A stretch of 64,000 nt of DNA from NCBI RefSeq assembly GCF_900105395.1, contig NZ_LT629775.1:3680001-3744000 (forward strand). Direction: 5' to 3'. The notes under the pieces are model-generated. The model was not told the DNA's origin. It did no database searches and saw only the letters and a program-made list of their open reading frames with translations. The DNA is from Streptomyces sp. TLI_053. GTDB lineage: Bacteria; Actinomycetota; Actinomycetes; Streptomycetales; Streptomycetaceae. Made by a program: the position numbers and the translations under genes. Shown piece after piece: positions 20,571 through 29,865 of this stretch. Positions within the stretch are counted from its first letter, which is position 1. Each line of letters starts with the position of its first letter.

Positions 20571-20595
20571 CCCGGGCCTCCGCCGACGCGGTTTC

Positions 20596-20895
20596 TCAGC
20601 GGATCTCGAAGGTCCCGTACCCGGGTCCGACGGCGGTCCAGATCTCGGTCACCCCGCTGACCCGGCCGGGCGTGTCCGGGCCCCTGAGCAGCGCGAGCAG
20701 TCGCTCGCAGTCCGGGGCGAGCCCCTCGGCCACCACCTGCACCCGGCCGTCGCCGAGGTTGCCGGCGTAGCCGGTCAGTCCGATCTCCAGCGCCCGCGCC
20801 CTGGTCCACCAGCGGAAGCCGACCTGCTGCACCTTGCCGCGCACCCAGGCGGTGACGCGGACCGGCTCGTCACTGTGGGCGTCGCGACCGTGCAT
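20596..20895 (-). CDS. acyP: Acylphosphatase
   Basis: Small enzyme that hydrolyses acyl phosphates. The 99-aa product has the catalytic arginine in GKVQQVGFR (Arg28) and the catalytic asparagine in [11 protein letters not shown] (Asn46), with the ending GYGTFEIR typical of the family. ATG at 20895. It lies between the small coiled-coil gene and the secreted Gly-rich protein, all on the same strand, but terminator-like hairpins on both sides suggest a single-gene unit. The neighbourhood smc-acyP-mutM-rnc is a common actinobacterial order. Confidence 0.93.
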   Translation of the reverse strand: MHGRDAHSDEPVRVTAWVRGKVQQVGFRWWTRARALEIGLTGYAGNLGDGRVQVVAEGLAPDCERLLALLRGPDTPGRVSGVTEIWTAVGPGYGTFEIR

Positions 20896-20952
20896 GCCCC
20901 GACCCTATCCGCCGCGGCGGCGGCCCGCGTCACGGCGGAGCCGGTGCGACGA

Positions 20953-20990
20953 CGCCGCCCCGCCCGGTCCTGGGACCGGGCGGGGCGGCG
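20953..20990. terminator. Intrinsic terminator downstream of the secreted Gly-rich gene
   Basis: An 18-bp perfect stem (20953-20970 with 20973-20990), among the strongest in the window, lies 27 bases after the stop codon at 21017. Confidence 0.75.
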
Positions 20991-21016
20991 CGAACGGGCG
21001 GCGCGGGGCGGCCGGG

Positions 21017-22381
21017 TCAGAAGCCCCCGCCGAAGTCCCCGCCGCCACCGAAGTCGCCACCGCCGCCGAAGTCCCCGCCACCGCCGTCGAAGCCGCCGCC
21101 GAAGTCGGAGGAGTCGAAGTCGGCACCGGACTGGTCCCCGCCCTCGTAGCCGGCGCCGGCGTCCGCCGGGCCGTACGCGTACGCCGGGGTGGCCATCATC
21201 GAGCCGAGCATGGTGCCGACCAGCAGACCGGGCAGCAGACCGCCGCCGAAGCCGCCGAAGTACCCGCCGGCCCAGGGGCCGTACGCCGGGCCGGCGTTCC
21301 AGTACGGCTGCGGCCCGTGCTCGGTCGGCACGGTCCGGATGTCCGGGTCCTGTCCGGCCGCCAGCCGGTCCGCGTCCGCCCGGCAGACCGGGACGGCACG
21401 GGCGGCGCCGCCCGCCGGGGCCCAGTCGGCGTCCTTCACCGACGGGCCGTGCCGGGGGTCGAAGAAGCACGGGGGACGCCGCTCGGGCAGCGGGTGCCCG
21501 TCCCGCCGGGCGGCCAGGGTGGCCAGCGCGAACCGGCCGTCCTCCAGCGCCTCGGAGACCGGCTTGACGTCCTCCGGCCCCTTGGCCGCGTCCATCAGCA
21601 GCTTGGCCCGCTCGTAGGAGTCCAGCGCGTGGGTGTAGTCACCGCGCTGCACGTCGTCGGCGTCCGGCGCGGACGGGACGAAGTCCAGTCGGTCCAGCTC
21701 CTCGCCGTAGGCGGTGATGTCCTCGTCCACCACCCGGCGGACCTGGGCCAGTTCGGCCCGGCGCTGCTCCTCCTTGCGCCGCTTGGAGCGGCGGAACAGC
21801 AGGAAGACCCCGGTGCCGGCCAGCGCCAGCAGGGCCAGCGGGACGGCGATCGCGGCGGCGGAGACACCGCCCGCCGCACTGTTCACCCCGTGCCCCTTCA
21901 CCTGCGGGGCGGCGGTGTCCACGAAGTCGTTGAGGGTGGCGTCGATGTCGCCGGGGTGCGCGCGGAAGGCCGCGCCGGCGATCCGCTGGGCGGCGGCGGT
22001 GGGCAGCGCGCCCTTGTCCGAGCGGGCCTGGAACTGGTCGCCGCGCCAGATCGCGTAGGCGCCGGTGATGCCGACCTTGGTGCGCAGGTCGTCGAAGACG
22101 GTCGAGGCGCCGTACGGGTCGGCCGCCGGGACCACCGCCACGAAGATCGGCTTGTCCGCCTTGCGGATCTTCTCGGTCAGCGCGTCGGCCTGGCCCTGGC
22201 CGAACCGGCCCGCCATCGCCGGGTCGACGTACACCCGGCCCTGCTTGAGCGCGGCGGCCGCGTCGTCGAGGCCGCCCGCCGCCGAGGCGGCCGGCGCCAG
22301 CAGGAGCAGCAGCCCGAGCAGCGCCGCCACCAGGGCCAGCGGCCCGGCGCCCCGGGAACGTCGTCGAGCAAGGGTTCTCAT
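21017..22381 (-). CDS. Secreted/membrane protein with Gly-rich C-terminal repeats
   Basis: A 454-aa protein of unknown function. It has an Arg-rich signal peptide (MRTLARRRSRG, then a Leu/Ala core ending ASAAG near 35), an extracytoplasmic domain of about 150 residues, a membrane helix (AAAIAVPLALLALAGTGVFLLF, about 181-202), a basic stop-transfer run (RRSKRRKEEQRR), a cytoplasmic helical region, and a C-terminal tail with repeated GGGGDF units. The general plan (signal, small domain, helix, Gly-rich tail) recalls TPM/YgcG-type proteins but I cannot confirm that domain. The ATG at 22381 gives a proper signal peptide; longer frames do not. Divergent from the transporter gene. Confidence 0.7.
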   Translation of the reverse strand: MRTLARRRSRGAGPLALVAALLGLLLLLAPAASAAGGLDDAAAALKQGRVYVDPAMAGRFGQGQADALTEKIRKADKPIFVAVVPAADPYGASTVFDDLRTKVGITGAYAIWRGDQFQARSDKGALPTAAAQRIAGAAFRAHPGDIDATLNDFVDTAAPQVKGHGVNSAAGGVSAAAIAVPLALLALAGTGVFLLFRRSKRRKEEQRRAELAQVRRVVDEDITAYGEELDRLDFVPSAPDADDVQRGDYTHALDSYERAKLLMDAAKGPEDVKPVSEALEDGRFALATLAARRDGHPLPERRPPCFFDPRHGPSVKDADWAPAGGAARAVPVCRADADRLAAGQDPDIRTVPTEHGPQPYWNAGPAYGPWAGGYFGGFGGGLLPGLLVGTMLGSMMATPAYAYGPADAGAGYEGGDQSGADFDSSDFGGGFDGGGGDFGGGGDFGGGGDFGGGF

Positions 22382-22691
22382 GGCACCGACGCTACCGCGA
22401 CCGGTCCCCCGACCGGGCATACCGGCCGGGTACGGGGCGGCCCGGCACCCCCACCGTCCGCCGGGGTGGGCCCCCTTCCACGGGATGATCTTTCCGCGGC
22501 AGCCCCGGAACCGCGGCACCGGCGGGAACCCGGCCACCGGCCCGGTCGTACCACCGGCGTGTCCCGGCGGGCGCGGAGCCCGTCCCGGAGCGTCCCGACC
22601 GCACCGCGCGACCAGGCATAGTGGTGGCCGAACGGTCACCCCATGACCACCTCCCGACCGTCCTGCCCCACCCCTCCTGATCGGAGCACGT
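22382..22691. other. Divergent promoter gap
   Basis: The 310 bases between the secreted-protein gene and the DMT transporter hold no gene. CATAGT at about 22616-22621 resembles a -10 box for the rightward gene, without a convincing -35. Confidence 0.35.
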
Positions 22692-23615
22692 GTGATCATC
22701 GGCCTCGTCACCGCTGTGGCGGCCTCCGCCTGCTACGGCACCGGTTCGGTCCTGCAGGCCGTGGGGTCCCGGCGCTCCGCCCGCGAGGAGGCCGCCAAGG
22801 GCGGCGACGCCACCGGCACCACCGCGCACGGCGGGCCGAGCCTCTCCTCCACCGCCAAGGCCGCTGTGACCTGGGAGTTCATCCTCGGCACGGTGCTGGA
22901 CTTCATCGGCTTCGGGCTCGGCGCGCTGGCCGCCCGGCTGCTGCCGCTCTTCCTCTCCCAGACCATCGTCAGCGCCAACCTGGTGATCACCGCGGTGCTG
23001 TCGATCAAGCTGCTCGGCATCCGGCTCAAGCAGCTGGAGTGGGCCTCGATCGGCGTGCTCTGCTCGGCGCTGGTCCTGCTCGCCGTCTCGGCCGGCCCGG
23101 AGGGCGGGCACCACGCCGAGATGTCCTTCCACTGGTGGCTGCTGGTGGTCACCACCGTGCTGCTGGTGGGCGGCGCGCTGCTGGTGCGCCGGATGGGCGC
23201 CAACGGCGCGATCGTGGCCGGTCTGCTCTCCGGCCTCGGCTTCGGCGCGCTCGGCGTCGGTGTGCGGATCCTGAACGGGGTCGAGCCCTTCGACCTCGGC
23301 AGCCTGCTCTCCGACCCGGCGCTGTACGCGATCCTGGTCGGCGGCATCGGCGGTATGTACGTGCACACCGTGGCCCTGCAGATCGGTTCGGTGAACGGCG
23401 CCACGGCCGCCCTGGTGGTCGGTGAGACGGTGCTGCCGGGCGCGGTCGGCGTGCTGTGGCTCGGCGACTCCACCAAGGCCGGGCTGGGCTGGCTGGGCGT
23501 GGCCGGCTTCGTGCTGGCGGTGGTCTCGGCGGTCGGTGTCGCCTACTTCGGCCAGGACACCCACGGCGGCCTCCCCGACGGCGAACCGGCCCGGCCCGAA
23601 CTCGCCGACCGCTGA
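22692..23615 (+). CDS. DMT-superfamily (EamA-like) membrane transporter
   Basis: A 307-aa integral membrane protein with about nine to ten helices, including MIIGLVTAVAASACYGTGSV at the start, a hydrophilic loop (about 33-56), and paired LLPLFLSQTIVSANLVI and LLVVTTVLLVGGALLV segments. The repeat-like layout and the late NGATAALVVGETVLPGAVG motif fit the drug/metabolite transporter superfamily. The substrate is unknown. GTG at 22692 with GGAG a short way upstream. A 15-bp bidirectional hairpin follows the stop, and mutM converges from the other side. Confidence 0.75.
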   Translation: MIIGLVTAVAASACYGTGSVLQAVGSRRSAREEAAKGGDATGTTAHGGPSLSSTAKAAVTWEFILGTVLDFIGFGLGALAARLLPLFLSQTIVSANLVITAVLSIKLLGIRLKQLEWASIGVLCSALVLLAVSAGPEGGHHAEMSFHWWLLVVTTVLLVGGALLVRRMGANGAIVAGLLSGLGFGALGVGVRILNGVEPFDLGSLLSDPALYAILVGGIGGMYVHTVALQIGSVNGATAALVVGETVLPGAVGVLWLGDSTKAGLGWLGVAGFVLAVVSAVGVAYFGQDTHGGLPDGEPARPELADR

Positions 23616-23629
23616 GGCCGGAACCGGTG

Positions 23630-23662
23630 GAGGGGCGGCGGGCCGGTGGCCCGCCGCCCCTC
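23630..23662. terminator. Bidirectional intrinsic terminator
   Basis: A perfect 15-bp stem (23630-23644 with 23648-23662, loop GGT) separates the convergent transporter and mutM genes. Confidence 0.8.
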
Positions 23663-23694
23663 TGCCGTCTCCCTCCCGTCCGGCGACCGCCGGA

Positions 23695-24573
23695 TCAGCC
23701 CCCGTCGCGCAGCCGCGGCACGCGCTGGCAGCGGGGGCAGAAGTAACTGGACCGGTTCATCCAGGCGGCCCGCCGGATCGCGGTGCCGCAACGGCGGCAG
23801 GGCTCGTTCTCCCGGCCGTAGGCGTCCAGGTCCCGGGAGAAGTAGCCGCTCTCGCCGTTCACGTTGACGTACAGGCTGTCGAAGCTGGTGCCGCCGACCG
23901 CCAGCGCCGCCGTCATCACCTCGCGGGCGTTGGCCAGCAGCAGCGCCGCCTGCGGCCGGGTGAGCGTCGCGGAGGGCCGGTCGTAGTGCAGCCGGGAGCG
24001 CCACAGCGCCTCGTCGGCGTAGATGTTGCCGACCCCGCTGATCAGCGTCTGGTCCAGCAGCGCCCGCTTGACCGTGGTGCGCCGGGCGCGCAGCGCCGCG
24101 ACGAAGACCGCGTCGTCGAACCGGACGTCGAGCGGGTCACGGGCGATGTGCGCGATGGAGACCGGGGTGCCCTCGGGATCGTCGTCCTCGGCCTCCTCGA
24201 CCGCCAGCCCGCCGAAGGTCCGCTGGTCGACGAAGCGCAGCTCGCGCCCGCCGTCGGTGAACCGGAGCCGGACCCGCAGATGCTTCTCGTCCGGCACGAC
24301 CGGGTCCTGGACGAGCAGTTGGCCGCTCATTCCGAGGTGGCCGATCATCGAGAACCCCTGCCCCCGGCCGGCCAGCGGCACCCAGAGGTACTTGCCCCGG
24401 CGCTGCGCGGCGCCGAAGGTGGCCCCGGTCAGCCGGGCCGCGAAGTCCGCCGCACCGGCCGGCTGGCGGCGGACCGCGCGCGGGTGCAGGACGTCGACTC
24501 CGGCGACCGTCCGCCCGGCGACCCAGTTCGCCAGACCTCGGCGGACGACCTCGACCTCGGGAAGTTCGGGCAC
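23695..24573 (-). CDS. mutM: Formamidopyrimidine-DNA glycosylase
   Basis: Base-excision repair glycosylase/AP lyase that removes 8-oxoguanine and formamidopyrimidines. The 292-aa protein begins [14 protein letters not shown], with the catalytic Pro and Glu right after the initiator Met, has the lysine region [10 protein letters not shown] and the helix-two-turn-helix segment, and ends with a zinc finger ([10 protein letters not shown] ... CPRCQ). The start is fixed by the need for Pro at position 2 of the nascent chain. It follows rnc by 57 bases; the yceD-rpmF-rnc-mutM order is standard in actinobacteria and suggests one transcript. Confidence 0.97.
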   Translation of the reverse strand: MPELPEVEVVRRGLANWVAGRTVAGVDVLHPRAVRRQPAGAADFAARLTGATFGAAQRRGKYLWVPLAGRGQGFSMIGHLGMSGQLLVQDPVVPDEKHLRVRLRFTDGGRELRFVDQRTFGGLAVEEAEDDDPEGTPVSIAHIARDPLDVRFDDAVFVAALRARRTTVKRALLDQTLISGVGNIYADEALWRSRLHYDRPSATLTRPQAALLLANAREVMTAALAVGGTSFDSLYVNVNGESGYFSRDLDAYGRENEPCRRCGTAIRRAAWMNRSSYFCPRCQRVPRLRDGG

Positions 24574-24630
24574 GGGAACACGCCTCCTGCGGAACGGACT
24601 CGGCTCTGCAGGAGGAAGGCTACTGCGTGC

Positions 24631-25419
24631 TCAGGCGCCGCTCGGCAGCCGGTCGGCGTGCTTCTCCTTGATCGCGCGCCAGGCGCTCTCGGCGGCCTTC
24701 TGCTCGGCTTCCTTCTTGGAGCGGCCGACGCCGCTGCCGAAGTCCTCGCCGGCCACCCGGGCCGCCGCGGTGAAAGTCTTCTCGTGGTCCGGACCGGACT
24801 CCTCGACCACGTACTCGGGCACTCCGATGCCCACCGAGGCGGTGAGCTCCTGGAGGCTGGTCTTCCAGTCCAGGCCCGCGCCCAGCTGAGAGGACTCCTC
24901 GATCAGCGGGTCGAACAGGCGGTGGACGAACTCGGTGGCGGCGTCCAGGCCCTGGTCCAGGTAGACCGCGCCGATGACCGCCTCGACCGTGTCGGCGAGG
25001 ATCGACGACTTGTCGCGGCCGCCGGTGCCCTCCTCGCCCTTGCCGAGCCGGATGAACACACCGAGGTCCAGACCCCGGCCGACATCGGCGAGCGCGCGCG
25101 AGTTGACCACCGCGGCGCGCAGCTTGGCGAGCGTGCCCTCGGGGACGTCCGGGTGGACGCGGTAGAGGGTGTCGGTCACCACGAGGCCCAGCACCGAGTC
25201 GCCGAGGAACTCCAGGCGCTCGTTGGTGGGCAGGCCACCGTTCTCGTACGCGTACGAGCGGTGGGTCAGGGCACGCACCAGAAGGGCGCGCTCGAGCGTG
25301 TACCCGAGGCGCCCTTCCAGGACGTCGTATTCGGTCGAAGCCGGCCCGCCGGCCTTCCCACCGCCCGAAGGAGACTTCGGTGCGCTGGTCGCCTTGCGGG
25401 AAGAGTTACCGTCCGACAT
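24631..25419 (-). CDS. rnc: Ribonuclease III
   Basis: Double-strand-specific endoribonuclease that processes rRNA and regulates mRNAs; its S. coelicolor orthologue AbsB is a global regulator of antibiotic synthesis. The 262-aa protein has the catalytic signature [12 protein letters not shown] (67-78), a second acidic cluster ([13 protein letters not shown]) and a C-terminal dsRNA-binding domain ([11 protein letters not shown] ... [16 protein letters not shown]). An N-terminal Ser/Lys/Gly-rich extension of about 28 residues precedes the fold. The ATG at 25419 lies 20 bases after rpmF; the ribosome site is weak, suggesting coupling to rpmF translation. Confidence 0.96.
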   Translation of the reverse strand: MSDGNSSRKATSAPKSPSGGGKAGGPASTEYDVLEGRLGYTLERALLVRALTHRSYAYENGGLPTNERLEFLGDSVLGLVVTDTLYRVHPDVPEGTLAKLRAAVVNSRALADVGRGLDLGVFIRLGKGEEGTGGRDKSSILADTVEAVIGAVYLDQGLDAATEFVHRLFDPLIEESSQLGAGLDWKTSLQELTASVGIGVPEYVVEESGPDHEKTFTAAARVAGEDFGSGVGRSKKEAEQKAAESAWRAIKEKHADRLPSGA

Positions 25420-25439
25420 CGATCCGTACACCCCGCCGA

Positions 25440-25613
25440 TCAGACCGAGAGGACCTGGCGACGGTTGTACGTGCCGCAGCTGGGGCACGCGATGTGGCCC
25501 AGCTTCGGCTCGTGGCAGCGGTCGCACGCCACGAGGGCCGGGACAACGGCCTTCCAGTTGGAACGGCGGTGGCGCGTGTTGCTGCGCGACATCTTCCGCT
25601 TCGGAACAGCCAC
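25440..25613 (-). CDS. rpmF: 50S ribosomal protein L32
   Basis: A 57-aa ribosomal protein, [20 protein letters not shown] at the start, with two CxxC pairs (CDRC and CPSC) that bind zinc, so it is the C+ form. Start GTG at 25613. It begins 2 bases after the DUF177 gene and ends 20 bases before rnc, the widespread yceD-rpmF pair. Its small size means simple ORF cut-offs would miss it. Confidence 0.97.
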   Translation of the reverse strand: MAVPKRKMSRSNTRHRRSNWKAVVPALVACDRCHEPKLGHIACPSCGTYNRRQVLSV

Positions 25614-25615
25614 GG

Positions 25616-26260
25616 CTACTTCTCCTGGTTCTCGGCGAGACCCTCACGGGTACCGCTGTTCTTGGTTCCGTCACCCTCGTCGCCGGGGGCGGCGGAGAGT
25701 CCCTGCAGAGCCGCCCACCGGGGGTCGGCGGCATCGTGGTGGTGCGCCGGGTCGTCGCTCAGGCGCGCTCCGCACTCGGAGCACAGGCCCAGGCAGTCTT
25801 CCTGGCACACCGGCTGCAGCGGCAGTGCGAGCACCACCGCGTCACGCAGCACCGGCTGGAGGTCGAAGAAATCGCCCTCCAGGCGGTAAGTCTCGTCTTC
25901 CGAGTCCTCGTCGAGGTCCTCGGCCCCGGAGGTCCGGGCGCGGTGGCGCTCGTCGGACTCCGGGTAGTAGTACAGCTCCTGGAAGTCCACGTCGAGGTCG
26001 AACTCGACCGGCTCCAGGCACCGGACGCACTCGCCCTCGACCACGGTCCCGGCGGTGCCGGTGACCAGCACGCCCTCGACCACGGACTCCAGGCGGAGCT
26101 CCAGCTCGATCCCGCTCTTCTCCGGAACGCCGATCACATCGATGATCCCCAGGCCCTCGGGGGCCTCCAGGGTGCGGGACACCTTGCGCAGCGCACCCGG
26201 ACGACGGCCCAGCTCGTGCGTGTCGAACACGAGGGGGTCGCGGTGGTCGAGGCGGTTCAA
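25616..26260 (-). CDS. DUF177 / YceD-family protein
   Basis: A 214-aa YceD-family protein; the family is linked to 23S rRNA or ribosome assembly and is nearly always next to rpmF. The core [14 protein letters not shown], a paired-Cys segment ([20 protein letters not shown]) and a second Cys cluster ([16 protein letters not shown]) are the family's marks and suggest a metal site. The C-terminus is a Gly/Glu/Lys-rich tail. The start is TTG at 26260, with AGGA six bases before it and stop-free but start-free sequence further upstream; the resulting N-terminus fits the S. coelicolor protein as I recall it. Confidence 0.88.
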   Translation of the reverse strand: MNRLDHRDPLVFDTHELGRRPGALRKVSRTLEAPEGLGIIDVIGVPEKSGIELELRLESVVEGVLVTGTAGTVVEGECVRCLEPVEFDLDVDFQELYYYPESDERHRARTSGAEDLDEDSEDETYRLEGDFFDLQPVLRDAVVLALPLQPVCQEDCLGLCSECGARLSDDPAHHHDAADPRWAALQGLSAAPGDEGDGTKNSGTREGLAENQEK

Positions 26261-26431
26261 GATGTCCTGACTTCCTGAGGGGGATCTGGTGCGCGGCGCT
26301 GCTCGTCGGGCGGTTCGCGGGCAGACCTGCGGCCCGACACGGAGAGGCCGGAGTGGTCAGACTACCCGAGTCTCCCGCCAGGCCCAACTTCGCTCCCGGC
26401 CGCGGGGGCCGGGAGCCGGGCGCGCACCGTG

Positions 26432-27625
26432 CTACCGGCCGCCGAGCTCCCGCAGCCGGGTCATGTCGATCATGCTGGTGTCGAAGAAGCTGGTCTCGTC
26501 CAGTCCGGCCTGGTTCTGCTGCGGCACCGGCGCCGGCGGGTTGCCCGGCTGCTGCGGGTAGTCGTAGCCGCCCCCGCCGTACTGCTGCTGCTCGTAGCCC
26601 TGCTGCTGGGCCGGGTACCCGTAGCCGGCCTGCTGGGCGTCGGGATAGCCGTGGTGCTGCTGCTGGTACCCGCCGGTCTCCGGGCCCTGGTGGCCCCACT
26701 GGCCGCCGTAGGGGTCCGCGCCCTGGCCGGCGGCCGGATCGAAGCCGCCGCCGTACACCTCGGCGTACTGGGCGCCGCCCTGCTGGGCCACCGCGTACTG
26801 GTCCGCGCCCGGCGCCTGCCAGCCGGCCGCGGCCGGGGTCTGCTCCGGCCAGGTCTGCTGCTGCGGCACCTCCTCGCGGTACCAGGCCAGCTCGCTGCCG
26901 TCCGCCTCCCCGGCGAAGCCCGCCGCGACCGCCTCGGCGCGCTCCTTGGCCTGCTGCGCCTCGTCGGCGGCGGCCAGGTAGGCGCCCAGCTCGTCGATCG
27001 GCCGCTTGCCGAGCAGCTTGTCGCGGCCCTTGCCGACCGCCTCCAGGGTCGCGCTGAGCACGTTCTCCAGGGTGGCGAGCTTCACATCGACGTACTCGTC
27101 GACCTCGGGGCTGGGGCTGATCCGCTGCGGCCGGAACTCCTCGCCGTCGGCCTCGGCCTCGTACTCGACCTCGAAGACACTGCCGTCGCCGCGCAGCTTG
27201 GTGCGGCCGCGGCCGACCGCGCCGAGCGTCTTGGTGAGCACGACCTCGAAGTTGGCCAGCTTGCTGTCCACGTAGTCGTCGGCCTCGGTGCGCTTGGTGT
27301 CGACCTCGGCGCGGGCCTCGGCGAGGATCCGGTCCGCCTCGGACTGGGCTCGCCGGACCACCTCGGTGTCGGAGATCAGCGAACCGCGCTCGGCGTGCGC
27401 GCCCTGGATGATCCGGTCGGCCTCGGCCTGGGCGCCGGCGACCATCGAGTCGTGGTCGGCCACCACCGACCGGGCCTGGGCCAGCTCGGCCGGCAGGGCC
27501 GACCTGAGCTCCTGGAGCAGACTGATCAGCTCGGCACGGTTCACCACGCAGGAGGCCGACATGGGCATCGAGCGGGCGTTCTCGACGGCCGCCACGATCT
27601 CGTCGACCTTGTTCTGCACGTCCAC
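26432..27625 (-). CDS. DivIVA-like coiled-coil protein with Q/Y/G-rich tail
   Basis: A 397-aa protein. Residues 1-130 form a long coiled coil (NKVDEIVAAVENARSMPMSA, then AQAEADRIIQGAHAERGSL and AQSEADRILAEARAEVD), similar in style to DivIVA/cell-division-initiation proteins. Next come two related segments, DDYVDSKLANFEVVLTKTLG and DEYVDVKLATLENVLSATLE, an internal duplication. The C-terminal 150 residues are rich in Gln, Tyr, Gly and Pro and likely disordered, ending in a short conserved-looking TSFFDTSMIDMTRLRELGGR. GTG at 27625 is chosen because GGAAAG precedes it; a longer frame lacks a ribosome site. Its cellular role is not established. Confidence 0.7.
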   Translation of the reverse strand: MDVQNKVDEIVAAVENARSMPMSASCVVNRAELISLLQELRSALPAELAQARSVVADHDSMVAGAQAEADRIIQGAHAERGSLISDTEVVRRAQSEADRILAEARAEVDTKRTEADDYVDSKLANFEVVLTKTLGAVGRGRTKLRGDGSVFEVEYEAEADGEEFRPQRISPSPEVDEYVDVKLATLENVLSATLEAVGKGRDKLLGKRPIDELGAYLAAADEAQQAKERAEAVAAGFAGEADGSELAWYREEVPQQQTWPEQTPAAAGWQAPGADQYAVAQQGGAQYAEVYGGGFDPAAGQGADPYGGQWGHQGPETGGYQQQHHGYPDAQQAGYGYPAQQQGYEQQQYGGGGYDYPQQPGNPPAPVPQQNQAGLDETSFFDTSMIDMTRLRELGGR

Positions 27626-27852
27626 GGGGATTCGTCTTTCCGTGTGCCGCCGAGGTCCGGCGGAGGCAGCGCCCGGCGCGGTGGACGTCACCGCAGGGCA
27701 GGAATACAGACTGTACGGCCAGCGCCGGGCGAGCTCACAACGCCCGGACCGGGCTGCCTCACCCCCCTGCCGGGCATACCGTGACGAACCGGCAGAAACG
27801 GACGGCCGGTCACTGCGGACCGGTCACCGCCCGCCGTCCGCCGGGCCGCTCC

Positions 27853-28344
27853 CTACCGCTCGGCGCGCCGCTCGGCGATCCGCTCGACCAGCCGGCGGTG
27901 CACCGTCTCCGGGAGCAGGTGCGAGACGTCGCCGCCGTAGGAGGCGACCTCCTTCACCAGGGTCGAGGAGAGGAAGCTGTACGTCGGCGAGGTCGGTACG
28001 AAGAGCGTCTCGACACCGGTCAGACCGTGGTTCATCTGAGCCATCTGCAGCTCGTAGTCGAAGTCGCTGACCGCCCGCAGGCCCTTGACGATGGCCGGGA
28101 TGTCCCGCTCCCGGCAGAAGTCCACCAGCAGGCCGAGGTGCGACTCGACCACGATGTTCCCGTACTGGGCGGTGGTCTCCTCGATCAGCGCGATCCGCTC
28201 CTCGATGGAGAACATGCCCTGCTTGTTGCGGTTGATCGCGACCGCGACGTGCACCACGTCGTACAGCTTCGAGGCCCGCTCGATGATGTCGAGGTGACCG
28301 TTGGTGATCGGGTCGAAGGACCCGGGGCAGACGGCGCGGCGCAT
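27853..28344 (-). CDS. coaD: Phosphopantetheine adenylyltransferase
   Basis: Fourth step of coenzyme A synthesis: 4'-phosphopantetheine plus ATP gives dephospho-CoA. The 163-aa product shows the nucleotidyltransferase motif in PGSFDPITNGH (TNGH at 15-18), KGLRAVSDFDYE, and the late FLSSTLVKEVA motif, all diagnostic. ATG at 28344. It is 51 bases after rsmD; the rsmD-coaD pair is conserved across bacteria and is likely co-transcribed. Confidence 0.97.
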   Translation of the reverse strand: MRRAVCPGSFDPITNGHLDIIERASKLYDVVHVAVAINRNKQGMFSIEERIALIEETTAQYGNIVVESHLGLLVDFCRERDIPAIVKGLRAVSDFDYELQMAQMNHGLTGVETLFVPTSPTYSFLSSTLVKEVASYGGDVSHLLPETVHRRLVERIAERRAER

Positions 28345-28395
28345 GGCGTGTGTGCTCCCTCGTGGGGTGACGTGAATGCTGCGGGCCCGGGCCCG

Positions 28396-28980
28396 CTAGG
28401 GGTGGTCGCGGGTCTCGTCGGCGGCGCGACCGTACCAGAGCGTGCCCTCGCCGTAGCGACGGGAGCGCAGCTCCTCGAAACCCTCCGGCCAGCCGAACGC
28501 ACCACCGCGGGTGCTGCGCTCCACGGTGACGAGTACGTCCTCCGCGAGCCAGCCCCCGGCCGACAGTGTGATCAGCATCTCCCGGACCTCGTCGTCGGTC
28601 ACCGCGTACGGCGGGTCGAGGAAGACCAGGTCGTACGGCTCCTCCGGGGCCGGCCCGGCGACGACCTTCTCGGCCCTGGCCGCCTGCACCAGCGCGCCCG
28701 GCAGGCCGACCGTCCGGACGTTCTCCCGGATCACCCGGGCCGCCTGGGCGTCCGCCTCGACCAGCAGGACGTGTGCCGCGCCGCGCGAGAGCGCCTCCAG
28801 GCCGACCGCGCCCGATCCGCCGAACAGGTCCAGCATCCGGGCGCCGTGCAGGGTGCCGCGCAGCGCCTCCAGGGTGGAGAACATCGCCTCGCGGGCCTTG
28901 TCGGAGGTCGGCCGGGTGCCCCGGCCGGGCGGTACGGCCAGTCGGCGGCCGCCGGCCGCCCCGGCGATCACGCGGGTCAT
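28396..28980 (-). CDS. rsmD: 16S rRNA (guanine(966)-N2)-methyltransferase
   Basis: Methylates G966 of 16S rRNA in the small-subunit head using SAM. The 194-aa protein has the N-terminal TRVIAGAAGGRRL, motif I MLDLFGGSGAVGLEAL, and the amino-methyltransferase motif IV DPPY in LVFLDPPYAV. ATG at 28980. It precedes coaD in the usual bacterial order. Confidence 0.95.
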   Translation of the reverse strand: MTRVIAGAAGGRRLAVPPGRGTRPTSDKAREAMFSTLEALRGTLHGARMLDLFGGSGAVGLEALSRGAAHVLLVEADAQAARVIRENVRTVGLPGALVQAARAEKVVAGPAPEEPYDLVFLDPPYAVTDDEVREMLITLSAGGWLAEDVLVTVERSTRGGAFGWPEGFEELRSRRYGEGTLWYGRAADETRDHP

Positions 28981-29048
28981 GGTGGTGGAGGGTCCTTTCG
29001 TCGCTGCCCGACCACGCTATCCCGATCACCGCCCTCCGCTCACGCCGA

Positions 29049-29073
29049 AGGGGCGCCCGCACGGGACGCCCCT
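29049..29073. terminator. Hairpin downstream of the 177-aa gene
   Basis: AGGGGCG (29049-29055) pairs with CGCCCCT (29067-29073), extended inward by CCC/GGG across a one-base bulge; it starts 36 bases after the stop at 29109. Confidence 0.6.
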
Positions 29074-29108
29074 CCGCCGCTACCCCCCTGTTCCCGCCCC
29101 CGGTCGGG

Positions 29109-29642
29109 TCAGCTCGCCTCGGAGCCGGCCGCCCGGTCCGGGGCGGCGGCGCCGAGCAGCGACGGCGAGGCGTAGCGGGACCAGGACAGGCAGCCGTCGG
29201 GCGGGCAGTACTCGGGGCGGCGCGGGTCGTGGCCGAGCTCGCGGAGCTTGGTGCGGACGGAGTCGGGCGTGCGGCCGAAGCGGGCGGCGATCCGGGCGAC
29301 GGTCTCGCTCTCGTGGAAGCGCCGGACCAGCTCCTCCTCGTGCTGCGGCACCCAGGGGGCGCCGTGGCCGGGGTAGAGCTCGCGCAGCACGTCGCGGTCG
29401 GGGATGGGCTCGGAGACGTCGGCGACGATCGCAAGGGCCCGGAGGGCGCGGTTGAGGGCGATCCGCAGCGAGGCGACGTCCTCGACCGGGAGCCGCAGCT
29501 TGCCGGAGGCGAGCGGGGTGGCGGCGGCCCCCTCGCGCCAGCCGGCCAGGGTGAGGGTGACCTCGCGGTCGTCGTCGCTGGCGAGTTCGATCCGGAAGAC
29601 CTTGTCGCCCAGCGGGAGCTCGTTGAGATGACGGAATGCCAT
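29109..29642 (-). CDS. Protein of unknown function with C-terminal HTH-like segment
   Basis: A 177-aa protein I do not recognise. The N-terminal half (FRIELASDDDREVTLTLAGW, then SLRIALNRALRALAIV) predicts a beta-rich domain and a helix. The C-terminal half holds a likely helix-turn-helix (ETVARIAARFGRTPDSVRTK, followed by LRELG), resembling those of resolvase or sigma-type DNA binders, then EYCPPDGCLSW. A regulator is possible but unproven. ATG at 29642. Flanked by rsmD and recG on the same strand, with its own hairpin after the stop. Confidence 0.6.
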   Translation of the reverse strand: MAFRHLNELPLGDKVFRIELASDDDREVTLTLAGWREGAAATPLASGKLRLPVEDVASLRIALNRALRALAIVADVSEPIPDRDVLRELYPGHGAPWVPQHEEELVRRFHESETVARIAARFGRTPDSVRTKLRELGHDPRRPEYCPPDGCLSWSRYASPSLLGAAAPDRAAGSEAS

Positions 29643-29798
29643 TGGCTAAACCCCCAAGTGTCGTGCCGGGAACGCACCTTGGGGGTGCGTCCCGAACACC
29701 TTCATTCTCTCCCGGGGGTCTGACAATCGGGCCCGGCCGAGGGCCCGGCGGGCGGACCGGGCGGGCCGGGCAGGCCCTGGGCCGGGCCGACGTCCCCC

Positions 29799-29838
29799 GG
29801 GCCGGTCGGGCGTCCCTCGGGCCGGTCGGGCGTCCCCC
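29799..29838. repeat. 20-bp tandem repeat, two units
   Basis: Two head-to-tail 20-base units, GGGCCGGTCGGGCGTCCC plus TC or CC, lie between recG and the 177-aa gene; flanking sequence carries further degenerate copies. Confidence 0.7.
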
Positions 29839-29865
29839 GGACCGGGCTGCCCTTCCCCGGACCGG

